Source: Heyndrickxia sporothermodurans (GTDB taxonomy: Bacteria > Bacillota > Bacilli > Bacillales > Bacillaceae_C). From it: a stretch of DNA of 64,000 nucleotides. The DNA is taken from NCBI GenBank assembly GCA_016756695.1, contig CP066701.1, positions 1 to 64,000 on the forward strand. Reading direction: 5' to 3'. This document shows, piece by piece, positions 1 through 9,156 of this stretch (positions are counted from its first letter, which is position 1; the number at the start of each line of letters is the position of its first letter). Under the pieces are notes generated by a model that did no database searches, was not told the origin of the DNA, and saw only the letters and a list, made by a program, of their open reading frames with translations. A program made the translations under genes and the position numbers.

Positions 1-94
1 GTAAGCCCGAATTATAAAAAAATAAGCGTACCTTCTGGCACGCATCACAAATAGTCGTAAATCTTGATTTTTTTAATCGAATTTACGACTTGTT

Positions 95-1693
95 TCAGTT
101 ATTTGAGCATTTTTCCTTAATTGTTTTCGACCAGGGCATATATTGATCTAAAATTTCAGGGTTTTGTTGGATACCGAGATTGGGTAGATCCTAAAAAGTT
201 TCTTTATATATTCATAGAAATCAACGCCGTTACTTTTGGTAGTTTCAGCGATACTCAAACAGACGGCATTCGCTTTTGCACCGGCTTCACTTACACTAAA
301 AAGCCAATTTTTTCTACCTATAACGTTGGGACGGATGGCGTTCTCGGCTGGATTATTATCCATTTCAATTCGCCCATCATTCAGGAATGCTTTGAGCCCA
401 TTTGCCCTGTTCAATGTGTATTCAGTCGCTTTTGCTAGCGCATTTTTTCCGTAAAATGGTGAGGTTTCAACCCAGTGAAGGAATTCCTTCACAATTGGCT
501 TCGAATACTTTTGACGTTTTTTTTCTTCGTTTGCTCGGAGACAAATGTTTAAATTGTCTTTCTAGCCGATATAAATCATCACAGTATTTCACACCGATTC
601 TACCATTTTTGCTATCAGCTTTTAGCCAATAACGACGAACATGAGCCCAACAATTTGCGAAAATGACGCCTTCCAACTTATCATAAGCAGAATAACCATC
701 ACACACAATCGTTCCAGAAAAGCCTTTAATAAAACTCTCAAGGACAGATCGAGCTCTAGATAACGCGCTTTGAAAGAGAGTCATTATTAGTACTTTTGGC
801 TTGGCACGCTACGAAACACCCAATTATAAGCATTGGTTTTACCAGATTTCCCATCGGATCGGTTGATAATTTGTCCGTATGTTTCATCGATATGTAAAAC
901 CGATTTAGCCATCATCAACTCTTTCATTCGTTCGTAAACAGGTAATAGCCAATCGTGTCTGCGCGCGGATTACCCAATTCGAAAGGTTTTTATCATTGGT
1001 ATTCAGTCCATAGCGATCCCACTCCTTTACCTGACGATAAAGAGGTAAGTATTGTGCAAATTTATCATAGATGACTTTGGCAAGTACGCTAGGACTTGCG
1101 ATGCTACGCTGAATCGCTGGTTGTGGTGCTTTCCCGCGTTTGATTTGTGCTGGCTGTGATGAATCAACTTTGCAGCCTTTACATTCATACGCATGTTCAA
1201 TGTGCTGTACTTTCATCATTTTGGCAGGAATAAATTCTGCTTCTTCACGTACGATTTTACTGCCAATTTCAATCATTCGCCCTTGGCAACAGTCACAGAT
1301 TGTATTTTCCGGATGATAGTGGATAGCTTCTACTTCAATACCATCATGCAAGGAATCATTTCGCTTTTTCGATTTAACTTTTCGAACAACAGTATAAGAA
1401 ATTGTCTGTTGGCTTTGTTCTTCTGTGTGCTCAGGTTCCCTAAAAGCCGGGTCATCATCAAATAATGAACCTTGCCCGTCTGGTGCGTTATATTTCGATT
1501 TTTCGGTTTTTGATCCATATAAAAGTTTAGTTAAATGGCGTACTTGATCGGTTAACGCTTCAATCTGTTTCGATAAGTCTTTGTTTTGTTGATTCGAATG
1601 AGCCAATTGATCTTCGAGAAGCCGAATTAATTTCTCGTTTTGACTTTCATCCTTAGAAGCGTTCCCCACATCATTCACCCACTTTTCGTCCAC
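95..1693 (-). pseudogene. tnpC: IS66 transposase TnpC, frameshifted as read
   Basis: DDE transposase of IS66. The reading frame is in three pieces (1693-905, 784-467, 492-148) and the expected C-terminal end is at about 95. N-terminal leucine-rich coiled segment, then a CxxC zinc-binding region (NTICDCCQG), then the catalytic part with DGYSAYDKLEG and, near the C terminus, the DNNPAENAIRP glutamate motif. One break is an extra T in the T run near 517-524; another is a missing base in the segment just before 200, which removes the normal C terminus. These may be sequencing errors rather than true mutations, because the copies elsewhere are broken at different places. Confidence 0.85.
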
Positions 1694-1772
1694 ATAAGTT
1701 AGTTATATTATACCATTTTGAACGAGCTAAGTGAAGATGAAAACGGCTTTAAATCAGCGTTTTTCAATTAAT

Positions 1773-2126
1773 TTAGAACACTCCTTTTGGTGACTTTTGA
1801 ATAGCCTTTGGTTGCTGAATCGATAACCCCTCAAGTAGCCACCGAACCTCCTGCTGGGATAGTTTTCGCACCTCATTTTCGTCTTTTGGCCATTGAAGTT
1901 TGCCTTTATCCAAACGTTTATAAAGCATGGCGAAGCCATCACCATCGAAATACAAACATTTATACCGATCCTTACTCCATCCTGAAAATAAGAAAATGGA
2001 ATCACCATATGGGTCCAGCTCAAAAGAATCCTGAATCAGTGTGGCTAATCCATCAATGCCTTTACGCATGTCAGTTTTTCCACAAATGATGTAAATGTTT
2101 TTAACACTTGTATAGTCGTGTTTCAC
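1773..2126 (-). CDS. tnpB: IS66 accessory protein TnpB
   Basis: 117-residue IS66 Orf2 (TnpB) protein, the accessory factor present in full-length IS66 elements. The family signature is clear: an N-terminal VYLACG-like segment (here NIYIICGKTDMRKGIDGL), then FLFSGWSKDRYKCLYFDGDGF and the C-terminal VRWLLEGLSI. It overlaps the end of tnpA by 4 bases (ATGA-type junction), which suggests coupled translation. It is intact, unlike its counterpart in the copy at 55046. Confidence 0.9.
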   Translation of the reverse strand: MKHDYTSVKNIYIICGKTDMRKGIDGLATLIQDSFELDPYGDSIFLFSGWSKDRYKCLYFDGDGFAMLYKRLDKGKLQWPKDENEVRKLSQQEVRWLLEGLSIQQPKAIQKSPKGVF

Positions 2127-2317
2127 AGATGTCTCAACTCCCTCATAACAGTTTGAATGATGTGCTCATCCACGCCGTTGTTGAAGGAAATTTCTATGTT
2201 TGCCGTTTTGATCGTGCAAGCTTTATTGGAAGAGGCTGTTGATGACGTGGATGAATAATAATCTTTATTTTTGGAATGTAATGTAACGGGGACAATTGTT
2301 AATTTTTGTTCTGGCAT
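2123..2317 (-). CDS. tnpA: IS66 protein TnpA (Orf1)
   Basis: 64-residue first gene of the IS66 operon. The C-terminal segment (NGVDEHIIQTVMRELRHL) matches the TnpA of the copies at 12552 and 55129, while the N-terminal half differs, showing that this copy is an older or separately acquired isoform. A strong ribosome binding site (AAGGAGGTGC) precedes the ATG. IS66 Orf1 proteins are needed for transposition together with TnpB and TnpC; their exact role is not settled. Confidence 0.8.
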   Translation of the reverse strand: MPEQKLTIVPVTLHSKNKDYYSSTSSTASSNKACTIKTANIEISFNNGVDEHIIQTVMRELRHL

Positions 2318-2477
2318 ATGAAAAGCACCTCCTTAAATTGATACATTCATAGTACCAGGAGGCGCTGCTTGTTTATATGCGTTGTTTGATTGGGGGCTTA
2401 CAGTTGATAGTTGTATTAGGGATGATTATATATATAATTCATGATCTATTTAAAGAAATTAAGTAAAAACATTCAAG

Positions 2478-2520
2478 ATAAAAGTAGGTTTTACGTGAAC
2501 CAAGACCTACTTTTATTTTG
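2478..2520. terminator. Hairpin terminator, usable in both directions
   Basis: Perfect 12-base stem ATAAAAGTAGGT / ACCTACTTTTAT with a 15-base loop, followed by TTTTG on the plus side. It lies between the IS66 element and the promoter of the next gene and probably insulates that promoter from IS transcription. Confidence 0.6.
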
Positions 2521-2595
2521 CTAACATTTTTATTAGATATTTCTTCGTTAAGCGATATAAATATTAAAAATACTTTTAATTTACTTCCGAAAGTG

Positions 2596-2650
2596 TTTAC
2601 AAAGTTATCACAAATGATATAATAAAGATAACAAAGATAACAAAGATAAC
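2596..2650 (+). promoter_or_regulatory. Promoter with three tandem AAAGATAAC repeats
   Basis: A sigma-A type promoter, TTTACA (2596-2601), 16 bases, TATAAT (2618-2623), is followed directly by three head-to-tail copies of the 9-mer AAAGATAAC ending near 2650. The repeats span the expected start of transcription, a good place for an operator. The gene at 2676 follows after a ribosome binding site AAAGGGGATG. Confidence 0.55.
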
Positions 2651-2675
2651 ACTTATTAAAAGGGGATGTTTTAAA

Positions 2676-3281
2676 ATGATTAAAATTCAATCATCAAAAT
2701 TTAACCATGTTGTAGAGCATTACGAATTCAAACTTGAAAATGGCGATACAGTATTAATTCACGAAAGAAACCTTGAAGATGATATGGCTCATGAATCAGT
2801 ACAAGAAAACAAATACTATCCTGTTTTTGCTGATACAGAATATAGTGACGATCCTAAAGAAATAATTGGTTTTAAAATGATAGAGAAAAATTTAAACGAT
2901 TTAATAAAAATAAAAGAAAATATTTGGGTGGATGAAATCTATTTACCGTATTTGGGTAAATGTAAAGTAATTAATAATCTTGATAAAACAACTAATTCAT
3001 TAATAGCAACATCTGCACAAGTCTTAAAGAAACACCGAAAAGATGAAAATGGTGTTAAATATGAAATATTCGGTGATGCAGACTGGACGGAATCTATTAA
3101 GATTGAAATTAACTATGAAAACAAGACTGTTTCGGGTTATTACTTCGAAAAATGGATAGGTGGTTCAGTCGAAAAATCCAACTTTAACTTTATTATTCAA
3201 GAAGATTCGATTAAAACAACCAAAGATGCAGCAGCATCAGAATTTATCCACCTAACATTTACTTGTGAATTGGGGGAGTAA
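2676..3281 (+). CDS. Hypothetical protein, 201 residues
   Basis: I do not recognise this protein. It is acidic, soluble, with no signal peptide or membrane segment. It is preceded by a convincing promoter with tandem repeats and an AAAGGGG ribosome binding site. Its last codons sit in a small hairpin (GGGGGA, loop GTAAT, TCCCCC at 3272-3288), and an open frame resembling a helix-turn-helix domain follows at once in another frame (3296-3490). One extra G in the G run would fuse the two into a protein of about 270 residues, so the stop at 3279 may be a true end, a programmed shift or an error. Confidence 0.6.
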   Translation: MIKIQSSKFNHVVEHYEFKLENGDTVLIHERNLEDDMAHESVQENKYYPVFADTEYSDDPKEIIGFKMIEKNLNDLIKIKENIWVDEIYLPYLGKCKVINNLDKTTNSLIATSAQVLKKHRKDENGVKYEIFGDADWTESIKIEINYENKTVSGYYFEKWIGGSVEKSNFNFIIQEDSIKTTKDAAASEFIHLTFTCELGE

Positions 3282-3295
3282 TTCCCCCTCTTGTT

Positions 3296-3490
3296 GGATT
3301 AAAAGAATTTGCAGAAATTCTTGGCTGGGATAAAGCACGATTAAGCACTAAATATTCCCGCCAACGAGAGGGGAAAAAAGTGAGACTACCGCTTCCAGAA
3401 CCAATTCAGGTTCTTGCATCTACTCCGATTTGGACATTAGAGCAAGCTAAAATATACAAAGATGTAATTGATAAGTCTACTGAAAAGTAA
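3296..3490 (+). pseudogene. Open frame for a small helix-turn-helix domain without a start codon
   Basis: A 64-codon open frame reads GLKEFAEILGWDKARLST, then a basic stretch, then LASTPIWTLEQAKIYKD. This is the pattern of small MerR/excisionase-like DNA-binding domains seen in plasmid and phage proteins. There is no ATG, GTG or TTG between the in-frame stop at 3266 and the start of the domain. It directly follows the stop of the 201-residue gene and would be read if that gene shifted by one base. It is either the C-terminal domain of that protein or the remnant of a separate gene. Confidence 0.45.
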
Positions 3491-3510
3491 GCTTCTAATG
3501 TTCATTTGTC

Positions 3511-3539
3511 TTGTTAATTTTTCAAAGCATGGGTATAAT
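3511..3539 (+). promoter_or_regulatory. Promoter of the antisense RNA
   Basis: TTGTTA (3511-3516), 17-base spacer, perfect TATAAT (3534-3539). The transcript would start near 3546 and run towards the convergent toxin gene at 3675-3773. No open reading frame with a ribosome binding site follows it. Confidence 0.65.
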
Positions 3540-3545
3540 ATAAAT

Positions 3546-3688
3546 AAACACAACGCAATATAAAAATAGACACCGGCGGGAACCAGTGTCTATTACATAG
3601 CATACTGCAAGAAGTGCAGTGGCTAAGTAAGTAGAGAAGAAATAACCTAACTCACCGTGCCAGGCAAGGGTGGGTTATTTCTTTTTTT
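3546..3688 (+). ncRNA. Putative antisense antitoxin RNA, type I toxin-antitoxin pair
   Basis: About 140 nucleotides. It contains an internal hairpin (AGACACcggcgggaaccaGTGTCT near 3569-3592) and ends in a terminator, GAAATAACC (3645 area) paired with GGTTATTTC just before a run of T at 3681-3688. The terminator overlaps the stop codon and 3' end of the convergent hydrophobic peptide gene, so the two RNAs share a complementary tail. This is the layout of type I toxin-antitoxin pairs in Gram-positive bacteria (RNA antitoxin against a small membrane toxin). Pairing and function are inferred. Confidence 0.55.
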
Positions 3689-3773
3689 GTAGAGAAATAA
3701 CAACTACGATCACTGTAAGGATCAGAGAAGCGAAACTTATCATCAACTCTAGTGTATCTTTTACTGTAATCAT
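3675..3773 (-). CDS. Holin-like type I toxin peptide, 32 residues
   Basis: A peptide beginning MITVKDTLELMISFAS, followed by a strongly hydrophobic helix (LILTVIVVVIS) and a lysine tail (LQKKK). This matches the putative holin-like toxin family of Firmicutes: short acidic-polar N terminus, one membrane helix, basic C-terminal end. The ribosome binding site AAAGGGGGTG lies 7-8 bases before the ATG. A TATAAT box sits on the minus strand at 3838-3843, though its -35 is weak. An RNA gene converges on its 3' end. Expected to insert into the membrane and be held in check by the antisense RNA. Confidence 0.65.
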   Translation of the reverse strand: MITVKDTLELMISFASLILTVIVVVISLQKKK

Positions 3774-3989
3774 CAGCAGCACCCCCTTTCTATCGGGGAT
3801 TGCCACTGCCCACCCTGCCGTAATACTATGTATTTATATTATAACACGCTGCGATTACTTAATCTATTACTTCCCAATAACATACGTTGCTCCACCTTAT
3901 CCAAATTTAGCTTTTAAATTGACACAAAACTTATTAATGAGGATTCAATCCTATCATATAAATGTGTCTTATCTTCTTCGTAATGCGAC

Positions 3990-4328
3990 TCAATCACACA
4001 ATTTCCAACTATGGCATTCAGTACAATAAACAATAGACAAAATTCTTTCATCTTCAGTATCTTCAACTTCTTCAAAGGTTGCATCTACAACAAATGACCA
4101 TATATCTGGTTCCACATATTTAAATTCGGGGTCATCACCAAAGTTCGCAATATGTTCATCTAATGTTTTTTCAGCACAATAACAGCCTGTGTCTCCTTGA
4201 ACATTTGTATAGTCAGGATTTGAGACATCTATTGTTTCTAATATCGAAAATACGTATTTCAATTCTACATCTGACGGTTCTTCTTCAGAGGAAGCATAAG
4301 CACCTTTAAAATTTTCCTTTTTAAGCAT
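3990..4328 (-). CDS. Hypothetical acidic protein, 112 residues
   Basis: Not recognised. The start at 4328 was chosen because GAAGGAGTG lies at the right distance, giving MLKKENFKG; an upstream in-frame start has no such site. The protein is very acidic (runs such as SSEEEPSDVE and FEEVEDTEDE), has a C-terminal cysteine cluster (VYCTECHSWKLCD) and no membrane segment. It is the last gene of a minus-strand run of small genes from 5919 to 3990, each with its own strong ribosome binding site. Confidence 0.6.
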   Translation of the reverse strand: MLKKENFKGAYASSEEEPSDVELKYVFSILETIDVSNPDYTNVQGDTGCYCAEKTLDEHIANFGDDPEFKYVEPDIWSFVVDATFEEVEDTEDERILSIVYCTECHSWKLCD

Positions 4329-4381
4329 AAAAATCACTCCTTCGCATAATTTGTCTACCATGCAGTATCTTCGTACTGCGA

Positions 4382-4591
4382 CTAATCAAAAATACGACTC
4401 CTTGAAATCTTTCTATATAATGCAATCACTTTTCTATTTTGATTTTCCCACTCTTGGTTTTTTAACATAGGAATAGAAAATTGCCTTTCCATTTGTGTCA
4501 TTAATTGTGCTAAAAGTTGAGCCTTTTTATCATCAGAATGATTTGAGTGCATAATATTTTCGTATTCTTGATTGATTTCTTTTAAATCCAT
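4382..4591 (-). CDS. Hypothetical protein, 69 residues
   Basis: Not recognised. Predicted all-helical and hydrophilic, with MDLKEINQEYENIMHSNHSD at the N terminus and a basic C terminus (KISRSRIFD). ATAAGGAGGTC precedes the ATG at ideal spacing. It lies in the same minus-strand run as its neighbours. Confidence 0.55.
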   Translation of the reverse strand: MDLKEINQEYENIMHSNHSDDKKAQLLAQLMTQMERQFSIPMLKNQEWENQNRKVIALYRKISRSRIFD

Positions 4592-4619
4592 TATTAGACC
4601 TCCTTATCATAATGCGAAA

Positions 4620-4934
4620 TTAACCAACTTTGAAAACCATCATCAAATTATGATAAAGTGGTACGTCTAACACATTTTCATAGAACTCTCCTTTACCAGT
4701 GATAAAACCCTTTGGGAATTTACAATAAGATTCTCCAAATTCCTTCCAAGCACTTTCTGCTGAATATTCCCCATACGCTTTAATCCAGTAATTTTTAATC
4801 TTTTTTGGTAGTTCGTCCCAAGTTTTATAAAGAGAATCACTATCTTCTATATCACAAATTCTTTTCCAACCTTTATTCACTTCGCACCATTCAAGAGCTT
4901 TTTGTGCTGCCTGATCTGTTGTATAAGTTTCCAA
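4620..4934 (-). CDS. Hypothetical protein, 104 residues, TTG start
   Basis: Not recognised. The start is TTG at 4934, supported by GGGAGGAAATAAAC just upstream; no ATG lies in a suitable place. Aromatic-rich soluble protein with a repeated W/Y pattern (CEVNKGWKRICDIED, TWDELPKKIKNYWIKAYG, FGESYCKFPKG). No membrane segment. Confidence 0.55.
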   Translation of the reverse strand: METYTTDQAAQKALEWCEVNKGWKRICDIEDSDSLYKTWDELPKKIKNYWIKAYGEYSAESAWKEFGESYCKFPKGFITGKGEFYENVLDVPLYHNLMMVFKVG

Positions 4935-4972
4935 GTTTATTTCCTCCCTTTTTCTTCGTAATGCGTCATAAT

Positions 4973-5137
4973 TTATTTTAGAAAGTAATCTAATTTTCCA
5001 TCTTCCACTAAGGCTATATTTAACTCTGTGTCATCAGAAAAAATGATTTGAAATCTTATCACATCGTTGTTTATTTGAGATTTTATTGGTAATACATTCA
5101 TGATTTGTTTATCTATAACTTTTTCTAATTCATTCAT
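4973..5137 (-). CDS. Hypothetical protein, 54 residues
   Basis: Small open frame beginning MNELEKVIDKQIMNVLPIKS and ending DGKLDYFLK. It has a ribosome binding site (GAGGAGATG) upstream of a run of A, and it fills an otherwise empty gap in the minus-strand run. Soluble and acidic; no recognisable domain. Support is from the ribosome binding site, position and codon use only. Confidence 0.45.
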   Translation of the reverse strand: MNELEKVIDKQIMNVLPIKSQINNDVIRFQIIFSDDTELNIALVEDGKLDYFLK

Positions 5138-5200
5138 TTTTTTTACATCTCCTCTATGTCACCTTTTGTGTCAACTGCACATCTTAATTTGTACAGTGTA

Positions 5201-5536
5201 TTAAGAAATTTTCTCATACTTAGGTAAGTTTGGTTCTTTTACATCACATATAAAAGCAGTTTCAGGTAAATACATAATTCCTCTATTTAGTGTTTTCTTT
5301 GCTTTTTCAATTGCTTGCTTTTCACTTTTAGCAACAATCCAAATAATCGGCTCTACAATTTGACCTGTTTCCTTGCTAATTGCCCCTATACCGTATTTGT
5401 TACTTTTTGTTGGTTTTGATTTTTGGATAAGATAGCCTTTCCCATTGCAATTCCAACATGTTCCATCGTTTAAACCATGTTTGAACATAGGAATTATTCC
5501 TTTACCATAGCATTTACCACATTCGACTTTATACAT
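5201..5536 (-). CDS. Small protein with a DnaJ-type zinc finger, 111 residues
   Basis: The start at 5536 (MYKVECGKCYGKG) is set by AAAGGAGTTG; a longer frame to 5578 has no ribosome binding site. The N-terminal 40 residues carry two CxxCxGxG-type motifs (CGKCYGKG and CWNCNGKG), the unit that in DnaJ binds one zinc ion. Only one finger pair is present, and there is no J domain. The rest is a lysine-rich alpha/beta segment. Such single-finger proteins are common on phage and plasmid genomes; the function is unknown. Confidence 0.6.
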   Translation of the reverse strand: MYKVECGKCYGKGIIPMFKHGLNDGTCWNCNGKGYLIQKSKPTKSNKYGIGAISKETGQIVEPIIWIVAKSEKQAIEKAKKTLNRGIMYLPETAFICDVKEPNLPKYEKIS

Positions 5537-5583
5537 AAAAACAACTCCTTTATTGACTTCATGTGTCCAAGTGAACACTAGAT

Positions 5584-5919
5584 TTATTTATCGTTGTTAC
5601 CATTAAGGTGAAAGTATCCATATAAATTAACGGATACTGGCATTCTTTTAATTTCTGAAATTGGAATTTCTCTTATAACCTTAATATGATAGCTAGTATA
5701 CTCACCACCAACGCACTCATACAAAGGTGCTATTGGTTCAATTTCAAGAAATCTTGTTTCCAAAAGTTTATTTCCCCCATAACCTGAAATATCAGCAATC
5801 ATGGCTAAATTGCTTTCATTAGTAAAGGAAAATCCATCATCACTTTTATATTCCTTACCTACTTCAAATTTTAAGTTGTATTTATTGGTAAAATCATTTT
5901 TTACTGCTTTAATAAACAT
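5584..5919 (-). CDS. Hypothetical protein, 111 residues
   Basis: First gene of the minus-strand run. AAGGAGGGATC lies at good distance before the ATG. The sequence MFIKAVKNDFTNKYNLKFEV followed by GKEYKSDDGFSFTN and a C-terminal beta-rich part recalls small phage-type proteins of unknown function that begin with a lysine/valine strand. No membrane segment and no catalytic motif visible. Confidence 0.55.
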   Translation of the reverse strand: MFIKAVKNDFTNKYNLKFEVGKEYKSDDGFSFTNESNLAMIADISGYGGNKLLETRFLEIEPIAPLYECVGGEYTSYHIKVIREIPISEIKRMPVSVNLYGYFHLNGNNDK

Positions 5920-6252
5920 ACAAAGATCCCTCCTTGAAAATTTGTCATTTGATTAAAAGTACCTTTTTACTTTACTTATTAAGTTCGACATTTATAACAC
6001 TATTAAAATATTAACTAATCATTCTTAAATCGTTAGTTTGTGTTTTTATTATATATTTCTAATATTACTTTTTTGCATCCCTCTTTTTATGCTTCGCTAT
6101 ATTGATTGGTCTTTCCAACTATTTACCTAATTATTACTATCAATAAATATATTATACCACATTTAGTATTAAAATTAAACAAAACAGTTGAAAAATAATA
6201 CAAATACATTTAATATAGCTAGTAAGATGAAGTGTTGATTGGAGGGTTGCGT
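5920..6252. other. AT-rich divergent intergenic region
   Basis: About 330 bases between the divergent genes at 5919 (minus) and 6253 (plus). Very AT-rich; it presumably holds promoters in both directions, but I could not pick out one with confidence. No RNA gene or further open frame is supported. Confidence 0.4.
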
Positions 6253-6498
6253 TTGTCTAAGAAGGATATGTTAATTTATAAAAATACAACTCGACATTTT
6301 ATAAAAAGGTGGATTATTAATAGTAATAAAAATAATGACGATATAATCAAACAACATTTGCAAAAATACCATGAAGTCAGTAATAAAATGAACTTTAAAA
6401 AAAGTAAGGTTGAATTGAAAAAACTGTTCGAACAGCTTGTTGAAATAACAAAGGTTATTAAAATTAATTGTGAAAATCAGGGGGGAATACAAAAATGA
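6253..6498 (+). CDS. Hypothetical basic protein, 81 residues, TTG start
   Basis: Start TTG at 6253, because GGAGGG (6241-6246) lies 6 bases upstream; a longer frame from GTG at 6232 lacks a site. The protein is rich in lysine, asparagine and isoleucine (for example IIKQHLQKYHEVSNKMNFKK), helical, without a membrane segment. It overlaps the next gene by 4 bases (ATGA), so the two are probably translated together. Confidence 0.5.
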   Translation: MSKKDMLIYKNTTRHFIKRWIINSNKNNDDIIKQHLQKYHEVSNKMNFKKSKVELKKLFEQLVEITKVIKINCENQGGIQK

Positions 6499-6914
6499 AA
6501 TGTGTGGAAAATTCTATGAACTTATTACCTGAACTAAATCTTAATTTGCAGTATGAAGAAAGATCAAATAGGACTCACCTTTTACAAAAAGAAATTGAGT
6601 TAGTCGAAACCCAATTGGGAGAACTAAAGAGTAAACACGCTGAATCTATGAGAAGTTTATGTGAGGTTAATATTTATAAACAACAAGCAAGACACAGTAA
6701 TAATAATCAATATTTTGAATGGATAGAATCAGAAAGAATACAAACTGAAAAGACAGGAGTTGGATTACATAATTTTTATTGGGAGTATGAAACCCCAACT
6801 ATGAGATTCAAAATAAGATTAAAGGAACGCTCTGATTTGAAGGTTTGGAAATACGTGTAAATGTCAACCCAAAAGTTGACCATGTCGCTCATGTAAAAGT
6901 TGACCACCCTTTTG

Positions 6915-7638
6915 TTACTTCGAATATGTTTCTTTGAGACGATAACTCTCTCCGTTCATTGGGATAATGTGGGCCTTGTGAGTCACTCGATCTAACAAGG
7001 CGGCGGTCATCTGTTCATCGTGAAAAACTTCTACCCATCGGCTAAACTCCCGATTGCTAGTGATAATCATGCTTCCTCTTTCATAACGAGTAGAAAAAAA
7101 TTGAAACAGTAATTCGGCTGCTCTCTGGTGGTAGGGGATATAGCCAAGTTCATCAATAATCGTGACATCTGCAGCCAACCATTGTTTCTCCAACTGGAGG
7201 AGCCTTTTTTCGTCTTGGGCTTCCATCAGTTCATTCGATAGGCGGGCGGCCGTATAATATTTGACAGTATAGCCTTGATTAATCGCCTCTTCCCCTAACG
7301 CAATTGATAAATGCGACTTTCCTGTACCTGAGTTCCCAATAAAAATGACATTCCTTTTCTGCTGAATGTACTCCCCTTGAAAGATGTCCAGAATGCGTCT
7401 TTTTGGTACGTGGGGAGCCTCCTCAAATTGAAAAGAGAGGAGGTCCTTATGTACAGGGAATTGCGCCTTTTTTTCTGGCTAACTCTTTCTTTTTGATTTC
7501 TCGCTCAGCTATTTCAATCGATAATAATTGAAAGAGAAATTCTTCATAGGTAATTTGTTGCTCATTTGCTTCGCGCAAATAAGCGTCAACTTGTTCACGT
7601 ATAGTCGGCAAGCGCAGCCTTTTTAGATATTCATCCAT
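6915..7638 (-). pseudogene. istB: IS21 helper ATPase IstB, frameshifted as read
   Basis: DnaC-like AAA+ ATPase that controls target choice and stimulates IstA. The N-terminal part reads MDEYLKRLRLPTIREQ and the C-terminal part carries the Walker B region (WLAADVTIIDELGY) and arginine-finger segment. The Walker A loop (IGNSGTGKSHL) is encoded near 7330-7350, in the frame of the second piece. A single extra A in the A run at about 7470 breaks the frame after 60 residues. Confidence 0.85.
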
Positions 7639-7655
7639 TTGATAACGGTGTGTAT

Positions 7656-9156
7656 TCAGTGAATATACCTCCCTTTCTGTAATAGTTGGTCATACGGGCT
7701 AAATGTAGGAGCCTTGACGGTGACGGACTGCTCCATTTCATATTTTATTGGGGCTGGCTTTGTTGCTTCCGGCTGAGTCATGAGGTAAAGATAATGCCTT
7801 ACACTATCAGCTGTATATAGCTGCTCTTTTACACAACTTGCCACTGCCCTTTCTACTGTTTCCATCGTAAACTCCCGATGGAGTTTTAATAGTTTAATAA
7901 ACTCTTTTCCATGCCCATACTTTGAAAGACTTCTCTTATAAAATTCTTGATAACTTGGTGGAAGATTAGCTCTTCGAACTGGGCGCGCATGCTGGATGAT
8001 ACTTTGGTTTTCTCTCCAGTTCATCCAAGTAATGATCCACTTCAAAAATTTCTTGAAGCTTTTCGTATGAACGCTCATGTTTGGCTACACAGTTTCCGTC
8101 AATGTTTATTTCAATGTGATTTACATAAGCATTTATTTGTGCATCTTTCCGACCGGCATACCTAGTAGGTACCGAATAGGCGTTTGTTTCAAAATTAACA
8201 AGCGAAAGACTGTTGACAGAGGCTCTTACCTTCCTTGCGCAAGGATGAGTACCAATAATCGGCAGAAGCTGTTGCTTCTCTTGTAAAAATCGTTCACCCA
8301 CCTGTTCTTTCGTTTTTGGAACATAGGTTTCTTCATAGGCATCACATTGTTCTAAAAGATAGTGATTAAGTACCTGTAAGTCACTTACCTGTGGAACGGG
8401 AACTAAAAATTGAGCTCGTGCTGTTTGAACTAGTTTCTCTACTTGTCCTTTTTCATTTCCTTTTGCGGGTGCACAAAATTGGGCATCAAAAAGATAGTAT
8501 GATCGAAACTGGATAAAGGCCTCCTGTTCTTCACGCTTGGTCCCTTCTAACACCTTCTTTACCGCTGTTTTCATATTGTCATAGACAATCGTTTTCGGGA
8601 CACCACCGAAATAATCAAAGGCATCTGCGTGACCTTGAAATAACGCCTCCTGCCGTTGATGCTGAAACACTTTTACAAAAATCTTACGGCTATACAAAAG
8701 TCTCATACAAAAAAGCATTACCTTCGTTTCAATCCCATTTAAAAGCACAATGATTTCCCCCCAATCAAATTGGGCAAATTCACCGGGATCGAATTCCAAC
8801 GGTATAGAGGAATTAGGAGTTTCTTTGAGCTGCTTATATTGGCGTACAAAACGGCGTACAGTGGATTCTCCACCTTTAAAGCCATATTCTTTCACCAAGC
8901 GTCTGTGGATTTGAGCAGCACTGTGACGCTGTTTTAGGGGGGCTGTTTCATCGTCCGTTAACCATCGGATAATAATTGGTTTAACGGGGTCGATGACCGG
9001 ATTGGTAACCGGCTTTGATCGTTGATAGGTTGGAATTTCATTCTGTTGTAAAGCTTTTCGAATGGTTTGTCTTGATAATGTAAGATCTTTCGCTAATTGT
9101 CGTATAGAACGACCTTCTTTAAAGTGCAATTTTCTGATAAGCTCTATATTAGCCAT
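7656..9156 (-). pseudogene. istA: IS21 transposase IstA, frameshifted as read
   Basis: DDE transposase of the IS21 family. The start at 9156 (MANIELIRKLHF) follows AAAAAAGG; an upstream ATG three codons earlier is also possible. N-terminal helix-turn-helix (GRSIRQLAKDLTLSRQTIRK), then a catalytic core with DWGEI as the first aspartate and KGNEKGQVEKLV containing the catalytic glutamate. A one-base shift near 8000 separates residues up to about 390 from the C-terminal 130 residues. istB follows 17 bases downstream, as in other members. Confidence 0.87.

Larger units (their letters stand above)
1..2401 (-). mobile_element. IS66-family element, copy 1
   Basis: A complete IS66-type element with genes on the minus strand in the order tnpA-tnpB-tnpC. 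The left end begins GTAAGCCCGAATTAT at base 1 and the right end closes with GGGGGCTTAC at 2401, matching the termini of the copies at 12469 and 55046. It is a diverged relative of those two: TnpB is nearly identical but TnpA differs at many positions. The 8-base target duplication would be AGTTGATA (2402-2409), but its left copy lies outside the window. The element starts exactly at the first base, so what lies to its left cannot be judged. Confidence 0.9.

Noticed and set aside
3670-4029. Plus-strand open frame of 119 codons
   Set aside because: It is the complement of the toxin gene and its terminator and overlaps the gene ending at 3990; the minus-strand peptide has the ribosome binding site.
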